64,000 nucleotides of DNA from Candidatus Gastranaerophilales bacterium (lineage in GTDB: Bacteria > Cyanobacteriota > Vampirovibrionia > Gastranaerophilales > Gastranaerophilaceae): contig CALURL010000003.1 of the NCBI GenBank assembly GCA_944323155.1, positions 1 through 64,000 on the forward strand, given 5' to 3'. This document shows positions 1 to 7,528 of the stretch, in pieces (the stretch's first letter is position 1; each line of letters opens with the position of its first letter). The notes beneath the pieces were generated by a model. It saw only the letters and a program-made list of their open reading frames with translations. It was not told the DNA's origin and did not search any database. The position numbers and the translations under genes are program-made.

Positions 1-743
1 TTCATTCCTGCATTTGTTATAAGTTCTTCAACATAGTGCGGTAGAATTTTTGCAACAAACGTATAAACTCCGCGGCCATTCATTCTTATTCCTTTAGGTT
101 TTTCTTCATACTGTTCCACAAGCGGACAATTTTTGCCGTCAAAAGACAGTTCAATTAAGTTTCCGTAATTTCCGTCAGCCTTAATATCAATTGCGATTAC
201 ATCATCAATACCGTCTTCGGCCTGAGTAACTACCATTGCACCGGCACCGTCGCCAAACAAAATTGAAGTACTTCTATCAGCCCAGTTTACAAGACGAGAA
301 TTGTTATCTGTTGCGACAATTAAAATATTTTTGTACATTCCTGAAGCAATATATGCTTTAGCAATACTCAAACCATAAATCAAACCTGAGCATGCCGCTG
401 TTATATCAAATGCAGGGATTTGCGCTTTTATTCCCAATCTTTGATGAATATGACAGGCAATTGCTGGATATAAATCAGGAGGAGCTGATGATGCTGCAAC
501 TATTAAATCAATATCATCAGGATTCATTTTAGCTTTTTCCAACGCCTTTTGAGCAGCTTCCAAACCTAAATCTATAGCATTTTGTTCACCTGAAACTACA
601 CGTCTTTCTTTAATTCCGGTACGTGTATATATCCATTCATCTGATGTTTCATATAATTGGGTTAAATCATCATTTGTAATAACTGTTTCAGGTAAACTAT
701 AACCTACCCCCGCAATTCTTAACGGAATTAATTTATCTGTCAT
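1..743 (-). CDS. fabH: 3-oxoacyl-ACP synthase III (FabH), 3' part missing
   Basis: FabH condenses acetyl-CoA with malonyl-ACP to start fatty acid synthesis. The reading frame begins at ATG 743 (MTDKLIPLRIAGVGYSLPET) and runs off the left edge after about 247 codons; the family is usually about 325 residues, so the C-terminal quarter with the His and Asn catalytic residues is outside the window. The nucleophile Cys is visible in DITAACSGLIYGL near residue 112, and the family pattern TSDEWIYTRTGIKERR is present near residue 34. It follows plsX by 6 bases on the same strand, the usual plsX-fabH arrangement. Identification is firm; only completeness is limited. Confidence 0.96.
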   Translation of the reverse strand, partial: MTDKLIPLRIAGVGYSLPETVITNDDLTQLYETSDEWIYTRTGIKERRVVSGEQNAIDLGLEAAQKALEKAKMNPDDIDLIVAASSAPPDLYPAIACHIHQRLGIKAQIPAFDITAACSGLIYGLSIAKAYIASGMYKNILIVATDNNSRLVNWADRSTSILFGDGAGAMVVTQAEDGIDDVIAIDIKADGNYGNLIELSFDGKNCPLVEQYEEKPKGIRMNGRGVYTFVAKILPHYVEELITNAGM

Positions 744-749
744 ATATGC

Positions 750-1808
750 TTATTCCTCATAAAATTTAGCTATTTTTTCATTAACGCCTGTTTCTACAGC
801 GTCTTTTGCGACACGTACAGCATTTTTAATTGCATAAGCTTTACTTCTGCCGTGTGAAATTACTGTAATGCCCTTTACTCCAAGAAGCAAAGCTCCGCCG
901 AATTCTTCATAGTTAATTTTCGTATAAATTCTTTTCATAAAAGGTTTTGCAAGAAGACCAATTACTTTTCCTAGCAAATCAGCCTTAAACTCTTGTTTAA
1001 GCATTCTAAACAGCATTTGAGATGTGCCTTCAGTAACTTTCAGGGCAACGTTTCCAACAAAGCCGTCGCATACTACAACATCGCAAACACTTAAGAAAAT
1101 TTCTTTACCTTCTATGTTACCAACAAAGTTCAATTTTTCCTGATGTTCTTCAAGCAATTTATAAGTCGCCTGTGCAAGTTCATTACCTTTTCCAGCTTCT
1201 TCGCCGATGTTTAAAACACCAACACGCGGATGTTCAATTCCAAGAACATTCTTAGAGAATGTAGAACCCATAATTGCAAATTGATATAACATTTCAGGAG
1301 TACAATTGCTATTAGCACCGCCATCAATAATGACAATCGGCTTTTTAATTGTCGGCAAAGTTACGGCAATTGCAGGTCTGTCAATCCCAGGAATTCTACC
1401 AAGTCCAAACAAACTTGATGCCATTGCAGCACCAGTTGAACCTGCTGCTACTACAGCATCTGAACTTCCTTTTGCAACTGCATCTACTGCCAGCACAATT
1501 GAGGATTTTTTCTTTTTACGAATAGCTTGTCCTGGAGCTTCGCCCATTTCTATAATTTCGTTTGCATGGGTTATTTTTATATCAAGTTTCGATGTATCAA
1601 TTTTTATACGATACTGATGTTTACCGCCTTTACCACAGTCAGAATAAAAACCTTCCTGATTAATTCTATCAAGCTCTTGTTCAATTCGGTCTTGTTTCCC
1701 AACCAGCTCAATTGGTACACCGTATTCTTGTGCTGCCCAAACAGCACCCGCTACTATTTCGTGCGGAGCGTGGTCGCCACCCATTGCATCAATTGCTATT
1801 CTTGTCAT
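750..1808 (-). CDS. plsX: phosphate acyltransferase PlsX
   Basis: PlsX makes acyl-phosphate from acyl-ACP for phospholipid synthesis at the membrane surface. The 352-residue product starts MTRIAIDAMGGDHAPHEIV, the family hallmark, and contains GSTGAAMASSLFGLGRIPGI and ALLLGVKGITVISHG. ATG 1808 has GAGAGGG just upstream. The segment around residues 52-75, rich in Gly, Lys and Tyr, looks like a short insertion relative to typical PlsX (about 330-340 residues). It lies between rpmF and fabH in the classic lipid-ribosome operon DUF177-rpmF-plsX-fabH. Confidence 0.96.
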   Translation of the reverse strand: MTRIAIDAMGGDHAPHEIVAGAVWAAQEYGVPIELVGKQDRIEQELDRINQEGFYSDCGKGGKHQYRIKIDTSKLDIKITHANEIIEMGEAPGQAIRKKKKSSIVLAVDAVAKGSSDAVVAAGSTGAAMASSLFGLGRIPGIDRPAIAVTLPTIKKPIVIIDGGANSNCTPEMLYQFAIMGSTFSKNVLGIEHPRVGVLNIGEEAGKGNELAQATYKLLEEHQEKLNFVGNIEGKEIFLSVCDVVVCDGFVGNVALKVTEGTSQMLFRMLKQEFKADLLGKVIGLLAKPFMKRIYTKINYEEFGGALLLGVKGITVISHGRSKAYAIKNAVRVAKDAVETGVNEKIAKFYEE

Positions 1809-1895
1809 TGTTCCCTCTCAAAGTCTTATTATAATGTAAAAACATCTGGGTTAAATCACCCCGAATAAAATCGGGATGATTTAAAAAGATATTTG

Positions 1896-2222
1896 TTACT
1901 CTTCAGTTGTTTCTTCTTTAGTTTCTTCAACTACTTCAGCTTTAGTTTCTTCTACTGCTGGAACTTCTTCAACTTTTGTTTCAGCTTTTGCAGATTTAGT
2001 TGATTTTTTAGAAACCTTTTTTGTTTCAACAACTGCTTCTTCTTTTCTGTCTTTCAAACTTACAGGTTGTCCTTTATAAGTTCCACATGCTGTGCATACT
2101 GTATGAGTTAATACTGTTGCACCGCAGTTAGGGCATTTTGTTGTTTCTGGTTTTGTTGCTTTCCAGTTGCTTCTTCTGTGTCCTTGTGCGGAATGTCCTG
2201 TTCTTTTCTTTGGTACTGCCAT
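1896..2222 (-). CDS. rpmF: 50S ribosomal protein L32 with long charged C-terminal tail
   Basis: Residues 1-58 are a normal L32: MAVPKKRTGHSAQGHRR start and a CPNC...CTAC zinc ribbon. L32 normally ends near residue 57-60, but this protein continues about 48 residues more in a low-complexity tail of Lys, Glu, Val and Thr that ends EETKEETTEE. The tail is in frame with good coding character and no stop or frameshift. It sits between the DUF177 gene and plsX, as in many bacteria. The tail's role is unknown; it is probably disordered and solvent exposed. Confidence 0.95.
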   Translation of the reverse strand: MAVPKKRTGHSAQGHRRSNWKATKPETTKCPNCGATVLTHTVCTACGTYKGQPVSLKDRKEEAVVETKKVSKKSTKSAKAETKVEEVPAVEETKAEVVEETKEETTEE

Positions 2223-2268
2223 TTTCTTTTTTCCTTTTTATTTGTTACTTAACTACTTATATTTCTAT

Positions 2269-2754
2269 TTATTTGTCTTCTATTTTTATATTTTTGAAGA
2301 CTTCTAGCCGCGGATCGGATAAATTTTCTTCTTTCAAAAATTTATCCCCATTACAATTTATACCACAAACTTTTTTATTTGGTATATTTAATATTACAGA
2401 TTGATACAATAAGTCATAAATATCAATCTCATCTGAACCGTTCAAATCTGTTACGAATTGTCCGTCTTTTATTTCTATTTCCTGCCCGTAATCGTTCATT
2501 AAAGCGTGTTTGGCATAAAGTTCATCAATATCAAAATCTAATTTGTAATCAAATTCTTTTAAACACAAATCACATTCTAATCTTACAATTCCGGAAACTT
2601 TTCCTTTTATTTCAATAAATTCACCTAATGAAGTTATTGTCAAATCTGCTTTTATAGGTCCTTGAGAATTTACTTCTTTTATTTCTTCGTCAAAAGAACA
2701 ATAAAGAGTTTTTTCTGTGGAATTTTCAAGTTCATTAATACTTATTTTATACAT
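2269..2754 (-). CDS. YceD/DUF177 family protein
   Basis: The 161-residue protein has the family's central LECDLCLKEFDYKLDFDIDELY segment and a second Cys pair (CGINCNGD) near residue 135. DUF177 proteins are typically found immediately upstream of rpmF and are linked to 23S rRNA or ribosome maturation in plants and bacteria; that role is family knowledge and cannot be shown here. Its start overlaps the end of the preceding 82-aa gene by 8 bases, which suggests translational coupling in one operon with rpmF, plsX and fabH. Confidence 0.85.
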   Translation of the reverse strand: MYKISINELENSTEKTLYCSFDEEIKEVNSQGPIKADLTITSLGEFIEIKGKVSGIVRLECDLCLKEFDYKLDFDIDELYAKHALMNDYGQEIEIKDGQFVTDLNGSDEIDIYDLLYQSVILNIPNKKVCGINCNGDKFLKEENLSDPRLEVFKNIKIEDK

Positions 2755-2995
2755 ACTGTTCTTCTTGAATGGCTACTGCTGCGATTTGATTTGAGATAAA
2801 AGAAACTTTTTTCAAAGGTCCGAGAGTTTCTTTTTCTATAATAGTTCCGGCGGCACTTTTCATTGCTTGTTGAAGTTCACTGTATAATTCTTCAGTATTT
2901 TCAACATACATGACTAAAGGTGCTGTTGAACCTTTTAGAAAAACGAGAACTGAATATCTTTTTTTTATATTTTGTGCATTAAACTGTTGAGCCAT
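2747..2995 (-). CDS. hypothetical 82-aa protein, first gene of the rpmF-plsX operon
   Basis: I do not recognise this small protein (MAQQFNAQNIKKRYSVLVFL...). It has no membrane segment or metal motif, and alternating strand-like and helical stretches. ATG 2995 has a strong AAGGAG ribosome site and lies about 30 bases downstream of a consensus promoter, so it is clearly expressed. The 8-base overlap with the DUF177 gene places it as promoter-proximal cistron of the ribosomal/lipid operon. Confidence 0.8.
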   Translation of the reverse strand: MAQQFNAQNIKKRYSVLVFLKGSTAPLVMYVENTEELYSELQQAMKSAAGTIIEKETLGPLKKVSFISNQIAAVAIQEEQYV

Positions 2996-3032
2996 TGCGC
3001 ACTCCTTTTTTATTATTACTGCATGTATAAAA

Positions 3033-3061
3033 ATTATAAATTAAAGCACTGGTGTTGTCAA
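3033..3061 (-). promoter_or_regulatory. sigma-70 promoter of the 82aa-DUF177-rpmF-plsX-fabH operon
   Basis: On the minus strand TTGACA (3061-3056), 17 bases, TATAAT (3038-3033): a perfect consensus pair. The transcript would begin near 3026, leaving a leader of about 30 bases with AAGGAG before ATG 2995. Confidence 0.85.
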
Positions 3062-3085
3062 TTTTTAAAAATTTGACATGATATT

Positions 3086-3130
3086 GTTCACTTTTTCTTT
3101 TTGATTGCGAGGCAAAAAGAAAAAGTGAAC
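3086..3130. repeat. perfect 18-bp inverted repeat, part of an intergenic hairpin element
   Basis: Arms 3086-3103 (GTTCACTTTTTCTTTTTG) and 3113-3130 match perfectly around a 9-base loop ATTGCGAGG. Together with the larger hairpin at 3253-3375 it fills the gap between the 82-aa gene and tpiA; base composition here (runs of C and G, CCCCCGAACCCCCG) differs from the flanking genes. It looks like a dispersed non-coding repeat, not a terminator, since no U tract follows on either strand. Confidence 0.7.
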
Positions 3131-3252
3131 CGAAAAAGAAAAACACGCTGTTTGAATTGTTCGAGTTATCAGGGGACACCCCCGAACCCCCGTTTAGGAA
3201 GGTTCGGAAACCTTGATTTCTGATATTGAAAAAGTGTGTTTCTCTTTCTTGT

Positions 3253-3375
3253 CTTGAATTCTTTCTCTCCTTGCTTGACGGCATTAAACGGGCTTCGGGC
3301 AAATTCTATCGTCTTTGCCCATCCGCCCTCTGCCGTCAATGCGCTTTTCGTCGCAAAAAAGAGAAAGAATTCAAG
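3253..3375. repeat. large nested imperfect palindrome (about 123 bp)
   Basis: Outer arms 3253-3268 (CTTGAATTCTTTCTCT) and 3360-3375 are perfect complements (16 bp). Inside, TTGACGGCA 3275-3283 pairs with TGCCGTCAA 3331-3339, GGGC 3290-3293 with GCCC 3325-3328, and GGGCAAA 3297-3303 with TTTGCCC 3314-3320. The nested pairs make one long cruciform or RNA hairpin. I see no convincing gene between 2996 and 3496 on either strand; open frames through this element are by-products of the repeat. It may be a miniature mobile element. Confidence 0.7.
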
Positions 3376-3435
3376 TGCGGGGTAAGGGGTGCAAAAACCC
3401 TTTTACGTTTTAAAGCAGGTATGCTTTATTTGCAA

Positions 3436-3465
3436 TAAAAAAAGAGACCTTGTGGCCTCCTTTTA
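3436..3465 (-). terminator. intrinsic terminator of tpiA
   Basis: Minus-strand hairpin AAAGGAGGCC-ACAA-GGTCTCTTT followed by a T run, about 35 bases past the tpiA stop. Confidence 0.75.
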
Positions 3466-3496
3466 TTAGAAATTTTATTAGAAATATATTTAAAAA

Positions 3497-4291
3497 TTAT
3501 TTCATCAACTTCATAGTCTTTTCAATAATTTCATTTAAACTTTCAGCTTTTAAAGATGCTCCACCAATTAAAGCGCCGTCAATATCTGATTTAGACATTT
3601 GTTCTTCAATTGTTGAAGGTTTTACTGAACCGCCATAAAGAATTCTTATTGAATCAGCAGCTTCAGCACCGGCAACTTCTTTTACTACATTTCTAATCAT
3701 TGCAATTACTCTGTTTGCTTCATCAGCATCACAAGTTTTTCCAGTTCCGATAGCCCAGATTGGTTCGTATGCAATAACTGATTTTGCAACATCTGATGAA
3801 GAAATACCTTCTAATGCAGCCTTAATTTGAGAAGCAATATGAGAATCAGTAACTCCAGCTTCTCTCTGTTCTAAAGTTTCTCCGCAGCAAATAATAGGGA
3901 TTAAGCCGCCTGCTAAAATTGCTTTTGCTTTTTTGTTAATCATTTCATCAGTTTCTGAAAAATACTGTCTTCTTTCTGAGTGACCGATAATTACATAATC
4001 ACAGCCTGCATCTTTCAACATATCAACAGAAATTTCACCTGTATAAGCGCCTGATTTTTCCCAGTGGCAATTTTGTCCGGCAATAGAAATTTTGTTGCCG
4101 CCGCATCCGCAATCACATCTTACTGCTTCTACTGCTGAAATTGATGTAAATACAGGAGCAATTACAATTGTTGGTAATTGTGGAGCTGTGTAATCTTTTA
4201 CAAAATTTTTAATTCCTTCAAAAACTTCTTTTGCTTCTGAACGAAGTAAATTCATTTTCCAGTTTCCTGCAATAATTGGTTTTCTTGACAT
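3497..4291 (-). CDS. tpiA: triose-phosphate isomerase
   Basis: Interconverts glyceraldehyde-3-phosphate and dihydroxyacetone phosphate in glycolysis. The 264 residues carry all family landmarks: GNWKMN with the active-site Lys near residue 12, IIGHSERRQ with the electrophilic His near 102, AYEPIWAIGTGKT with the catalytic Glu near 174, and the phosphate-binding GGSVKP and GALIGGASL. It is slightly longer than the usual 250 because of a Cys/Gly-rich insert near residues 55-65 (RCDCGCGGNK). ATG 4291 has AAAGGAGAG upstream. It is monocistronic, with its own promoter and terminator. Confidence 0.97.
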   Translation of the reverse strand: MSRKPIIAGNWKMNLLRSEAKEVFEGIKNFVKDYTAPQLPTIVIAPVFTSISAVEAVRCDCGCGGNKISIAGQNCHWEKSGAYTGEISVDMLKDAGCDYVIIGHSERRQYFSETDEMINKKAKAILAGGLIPIICCGETLEQREAGVTDSHIASQIKAALEGISSSDVAKSVIAYEPIWAIGTGKTCDADEANRVIAMIRNVVKEVAGAEAADSIRILYGGSVKPSTIEEQMSKSDIDGALIGGASLKAESLNEIIEKTMKLMK

Positions 4292-4328
4292 AATGTTCTC
4301 TCCTTTTTTAAATACAATTTACATGTAC

Positions 4329-4356
4329 ATTATATGAAGAAAAGATTTTATTGCAA
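4329..4356 (-). promoter_or_regulatory. promoter of tpiA
   Basis: Minus strand TTGCAA (4356-4351), 16 bases, TATAAT (4334-4329), about 40 bases upstream of the start codon. Confidence 0.7.
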
Positions 4357-4373
4357 TTAGAAAAAAGTTAGAC

Positions 4374-4401
4374 TTGAAATCACTAGAAAATATGTTATAA
4401 T
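4374..4401 (+). promoter_or_regulatory. promoter of the plus-strand small RNA
   Basis: TTGAAA (4374-4379), 16 bases, TATAAT (4396-4401) with a TGT extended -10. Start would fall near 4408. No plus-strand ORF follows before the terminator at 4487-4513, so it must drive a non-coding RNA. Confidence 0.75.
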
Positions 4402-4407
4402 AAAAAT

Positions 4408-4513
4408 ATAAGGGAATTGGTTCAACTCCCTACAAGCTGAACCAATCTATCACCCTTTAGATTAATGAGGCAATTAATCTTAATAAAAGTCCTAGGGCAA
4501 CTAGGACTTTTTT
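4408..4513 (+). ncRNA. candidate antisense RNA (type I antitoxin-like), about 106 nt
   Basis: The RNA predicted from the promoter at 4374-4401 has a first hairpin (ATTGGTTCA 4416-4424 with TGAACCAAT 4438-4446) and ends in a textbook terminator: AAGTCCTAG 4487-4495, loop GGCAA, CTAGGACTT 4501-4509, then six T. It is fully complementary to the 3' half of the 24-codon hydrophobic ORF on the other strand (4457-4513) and to its 3' untranslated region. That converging layout resembles known type I systems such as par (Fst) and txpA/RatA. The start point is inferred from the promoter; function is inference. Confidence 0.65.
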
Positions 4514-4531
4514 AATTAGTTCCCTGTTCAT
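4457..4531 (-). CDS. 24-aa hydrophobic peptide, candidate type I toxin
   Basis: ATG 4531 is preceded by a near-perfect AAGGAGGT ribosome site with 3 bases between. The peptide begins MNRELIKKVL, continues VALG and ends LLLRLIASLI, then TAA. It has a short charged N-terminus followed by about 16 mostly hydrophobic residues with a single Arg, the profile of membrane-active type I toxins. It has its own consensus promoter (4606-4634) and a leader of about 68 nt in which CCTCC can pair with the GGAGG of the ribosome site. A plus-strand terminator-ended RNA covers its second half. No known family is recognised. It could instead be a leader peptide, but no gene follows on this strand before tpiA's own promoter. 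Confidence 0.65.
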   Translation of the reverse strand: MNRELIKKVLVALGLLLRLIASLI

Positions 4532-4605
4532 CTTACCTCCTTCCACAGCCCTATTACTATCATTAAGGTTGTTGCTGCTGGAGGTTCGGGCTTACCCTTA
4601 CATAA

Positions 4606-4634
4606 ATTTTATATTTACAATCAAAAAAAGTCAA
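4606..4634 (-). promoter_or_regulatory. promoter of the hydrophobic peptide mRNA
   Basis: Minus strand TTGACT (4634-4629), 17 bases, TAAAAT (4611-4606); start near 4599. The leader contains AGCCC and ACCTCC, which can pair with downstream GGGCT and GGAGGT and so could close the ribosome site. The whole interval 4292-4691 holds this locus and no other gene. Confidence 0.7.
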
Positions 4635-4654
4635 TATTCTTAAAAGTCTAACAG

Positions 4655-4685
4655 TTGATTATAGAGAAATTTTTTATGGTAAAAT
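4655..4685 (+). promoter_or_regulatory. promoter of ribE, predicted leaderless
   Basis: TTGATT (4655-4660), 19 bases, extended -10 TGG-TAAAAT (4680-4685). The ATG of ribE lies exactly 6 bases after the -10 box and no ribosome site is present, so transcription should start at or next to the A of the ATG. Confidence 0.55.
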
Positions 4686-4691
4686 AAATTT

Positions 4692-5291
4692 ATGTTTACA
4701 GGGATTGTGGAAGAAATCGGATTAATAAAAAGTTTTGATGGACATAGGCTTGTTGTTGAATGTTCAAAGGTTTTAGACGGCACACAAGTTGGCGATAGTA
4801 TTGCAATTGACGGATGCTGTCAAACCGTTGTGGACATGAATTCAAACACGTTTACTGCTGATGTTAGTTCAGAAACTTTGAGAATTACTAAAGGTTTCAA
4901 AACCGGTGAAGCTGTTAATCTTGAACGCGCCTTGACTCCTAATACCAGAATTGGCGGTCATATTGTTCAAGGTCATGTTGACGGAGTTGCAAAATACATA
5001 GGTGATATGACCTTTGAATTACCGCAAGAACTTGATAAATACATTGTTTATAAAGGTTCAGTAACAGTTAACGGAGTGAGTTTAACTGTATCTAAAAATG
5101 TTAACCAAACCTTCAGCGTTGCAATTATTCCGCATACACTTGATAACACAAATCTTAAATATCTAAAATCAGGAGATTTTGTTAACATTGAAACAGATAT
5201 TATTGGACGATATATTGAAAAATTTTTATCAACGCAGAATAATGTAAGTAATATTAATGAAAACTTTTTGAAAGAGAATGGATTTATTTAA
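4692..5291 (+). CDS. ribE: riboflavin synthase alpha chain
   Basis: Catalyses dismutation of two 6,7-dimethyl-8-ribityllumazine to riboflavin. The 199 residues show the two tandem lumazine-binding repeats: MFTGIVEEIGLI ... GGHIVQGHVDGV in the first half and YKGSVTVNGVSLTV ... DIIGRYIEKF in the second. The gene starts at the first ATG, which is also the predicted transcription start. It is followed after 2 bases by ribBA. No FMN riboswitch is present upstream, so regulation differs from that of Firmicute rib operons. ribD and ribH are not in the window. Confidence 0.96.
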   Translation: MFTGIVEEIGLIKSFDGHRLVVECSKVLDGTQVGDSIAIDGCCQTVVDMNSNTFTADVSSETLRITKGFKTGEAVNLERALTPNTRIGGHIVQGHVDGVAKYIGDMTFELPQELDKYIVYKGSVTVNGVSLTVSKNVNQTFSVAIIPHTLDNTNLKYLKSGDFVNIETDIIGRYIEKFLSTQNNVSNINENFLKENGFI

Positions 5292-5293
5292 TA

Positions 5294-6502
5294 ATGGAAA
5301 ACTTTAAATTTGATACAATTGAAGAAGCGCTGGAAGATTTTAAAAACGGGAAAATGATTATTGTTGCTGATGACGAAGACAGAGAAAATGAAGGCGATTT
5401 AATCTGTTCAGGTCAAATGGTTACCCCTGAAATAATTAAGTTTATGGCTGAGAATGCAAAAGGGCTTATTTGTCTGGCGATTTCTCCAGAAATAGCTGAA
5501 AAAATGGAATTGCCGCAAATGGTAGAACAGAATTCCGAAAGCATGAAAACTGCATTCACAGTTAGCATAGATGCCGCAGAAAAATATGGTGTTACAACAG
5601 GAATTTCAGCATTTGACAGAGCAAAAACAATAGAAGTTTGCCTGGCTCCAGATGCAATACCTTCTGATTTAAGACGTCCCGGACATTTGTTCCCCTGTGT
5701 AGCGAGAAAAGGCGGGGTTTTAACAAGAACAGGACATACTGAAGCGGTTGTTGATCTTGCAAAACTATGCGGACATATTCCTGCAGGCCCGATGTGCGAA
5801 ATTATGGCGGAAGACGGTCATATGGCAAAACGGGATCAACTTTATAAATTTGCAAAAAAACATAATCTTAAATTTATTTCCGTTGCAGATTTAATCGCAT
5901 ACAGATTAAAGTCTGAAAAAATTGTAACACGTGAGGCAGAAGCGAATTTACCAACTCAATTTGGAGAATTTAAAATATATGGCTATGTTAACAACATTAC
6001 AGGTCAAGAATCCGTTGCACTTGTAAAAGATGATGGTTCTGACAGAATTCCGCTTGTTAGAGTTCACAGTGAATGTTTGACCGGTGATATTTTCCACAGC
6101 CTTAAATGTGACTGTAATTATCAGCTTCATAGTGCATTGAAAATGATTAACGACTATGGAAAAGGCGCCCTCGTTTATATGAAAGGCCATGAAGGCAGAG
6201 GTATTGGCATTATCAACAAGATTAAAGCCTATCATCTGCAGGAAGAAGGTCAAGACACAGTAGAAGCAAATGTTTCTCTTGGGTTTAAGCCGGATTTAAG
6301 AGATTACGGTATGGGGGCACAAATTATACGCGATTTAGGTTTTAATAATTTCAACTTGATTACAAATAACCCTAAAAAAATCATCGGTTTGAAGGGTTAC
6401 GGACTAACTGTTCATGATATCGTTAAAATAGAACCTGATATTAATCCGTACAATAAACGTTATATGGAAACAAAAAAGGAAAAAATGCATCATATGATAT
6501 AA
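5294..6502 (+). CDS. ribBA: bifunctional DHBP synthase / GTP cyclohydrolase II
   Basis: Supplies both precursors of riboflavin. Residues 1-205 are 3,4-dihydroxy-2-butanone-4-phosphate synthase (DDEDRENEGDL metal/substrate loop, RPGHLFPCVARKGGVLTRTG, GHTEAVVDLAKL). Residues 207-402 are GTP cyclohydrolase II: zinc ligands in SECLTGDIFHSLKCDC, GHEGRGIGIINKI (Arg/Gly catalytic loop), DLRDYGMGAQIIRDLG and LITNNPKK. The total of 402 residues is normal for RibBA. It is separated by 2 bases from ribE, so the two are cotranscribed; the ribosome site (AAAGAGAATGGA) lies inside the ribE coding end. Confidence 0.97.
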   Translation: MENFKFDTIEEALEDFKNGKMIIVADDEDRENEGDLICSGQMVTPEIIKFMAENAKGLICLAISPEIAEKMELPQMVEQNSESMKTAFTVSIDAAEKYGVTTGISAFDRAKTIEVCLAPDAIPSDLRRPGHLFPCVARKGGVLTRTGHTEAVVDLAKLCGHIPAGPMCEIMAEDGHMAKRDQLYKFAKKHNLKFISVADLIAYRLKSEKIVTREAEANLPTQFGEFKIYGYVNNITGQESVALVKDDGSDRIPLVRVHSECLTGDIFHSLKCDCNYQLHSALKMINDYGKGALVYMKGHEGRGIGIINKIKAYHLQEEGQDTVEANVSLGFKPDLRDYGMGAQIIRDLGFNNFNLITNNPKKIIGLKGYGLTVHDIVKIEPDINPYNKRYMETKKEKMHHMI

Positions 6503-6528
6503 AATGATGTAAAACGGAATTAAGAATT

Positions 6529-7518
6529 ATGAATGACAAAAATTTTGAAGCCAGACTTTTAACATCAGAAGACTATAGGGCATTTGCAAGTGTTTACGAA
6601 GATTTCAGGACGCATGCAATTTCAGACTACAAATTCGAACTGGAACCTTTAGGCTATGACGATTTTATTGAATCTGTTGAAAAAAACTTGATTGATTGTC
6701 TGGTTTTATATGACAATTCAATTCCTGTGGCATTCCTTGTATATACCACTGCAATATCAGAAGCAATTGAACTTAATATTATTCATTCATTTAACAAAGA
6801 AGAAGTTATTGAAAGAAGCAGCTATTTAATTAAAAAATTTCTGGAACTTACAAAATACGAAAGAACAGAAAAAATTGTATGTTACCCGATGCTTGGCACA
6901 CAAAAAACCTTAATCGGCGAAATTGCAAGATACGGATTTAAGTTTGTCGGCATTGCTGTTTTACGTTTTATGATGTCAGGTACAAATTCAAGAGAGATTT
7001 TGAAATTAACACGCTTTTCAGATATTGAATCCTGTTATAAAGTAGTTTCCTGGTCAGATACTTATTTTGATGATGCTGTGGAAATAGTTCAGGAAGCGTT
7101 TGAAACAAGTGCTGATGCGTTATTTGATCCTAGATTTAAATCTTTGGAAGGTACTTACGACATTATCAACAAAATTGTCAAAGATATTTATGCGGAATTT
7201 TTGCCGGAAGCAACCTCTGTTCTTCTATGCAACAATATTCCTGTAGGTTTTTGTTTTATGAACCTTACCGGCGGAAGCATTGCTAATATTCCTATTGTAG
7301 CAATAAAAAAAGAACATCAGGGAAAAGGCTTGTCAAAACATATGCTGAAACATTCTGTTGACACATTAATTGCAATGGCAGACAGCGGCGAAAAACCAAT
7401 TACAGAAGTCAATACAACAACAGAAACAAATAATTTTCAGGCCTTGAAAATGTATCGTCACTTAGGTTTCAAAGAAGATTACAACTATCCGCAGTCATAT
7501 TTACCAATAAAAAAATAG
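6529..7518 (+). CDS. GNAT-family N-acetyltransferase, probably two tandem GNAT folds
   Basis: The 329-residue protein has a clear GNAT core at the C-terminus: KEHQGKGLSKHMLKHSVDTL (acetyl-CoA pyrophosphate loop, residues about 260-285) and TETNNFQALKMYRHLGFKED (motif B, 290-315). The N-terminal half has weaker but similar strand/helix order ending at RYGFKFVGIAVLRF near residue 145, so a degenerate first GNAT domain is likely. Substrate is unknown. It starts 27 bases after ribBA and is probably in the rib operon, though no functional link to riboflavin is evident. Confidence 0.8.
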   Translation: MNDKNFEARLLTSEDYRAFASVYEDFRTHAISDYKFELEPLGYDDFIESVEKNLIDCLVLYDNSIPVAFLVYTTAISEAIELNIIHSFNKEEVIERSSYLIKKFLELTKYERTEKIVCYPMLGTQKTLIGEIARYGFKFVGIAVLRFMMSGTNSREILKLTRFSDIESCYKVVSWSDTYFDDAVEIVQEAFETSADALFDPRFKSLEGTYDIINKIVKDIYAEFLPEATSVLLCNNIPVGFCFMNLTGGSIANIPIVAIKKEHQGKGLSKHMLKHSVDTLIAMADSGEKPITEVNTTTETNNFQALKMYRHLGFKEDYNYPQSYLPIKK

Positions 7519-7528
7519 AAGTAAGTTA

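Noticed and set aside
1306-1868. Plus-strand frames over plsX
   Set aside because: Fully antisense to a clearly conserved gene and with no ribosome site.
2979-3302. 107-codon minus-strand frame
   Set aside because: It runs through the hairpin repeat, has no ribosome site and overlaps the promoter of the real operon.
4408-4691. FMN riboswitch upstream of ribE
   Set aside because: None of the conserved RFN element segments (such as the AGGGTGAAATTCCC or CCGAC parts) are present; the hairpins there fit a separate small RNA with its own terminator, and ribE has its own promoter next to the ATG.
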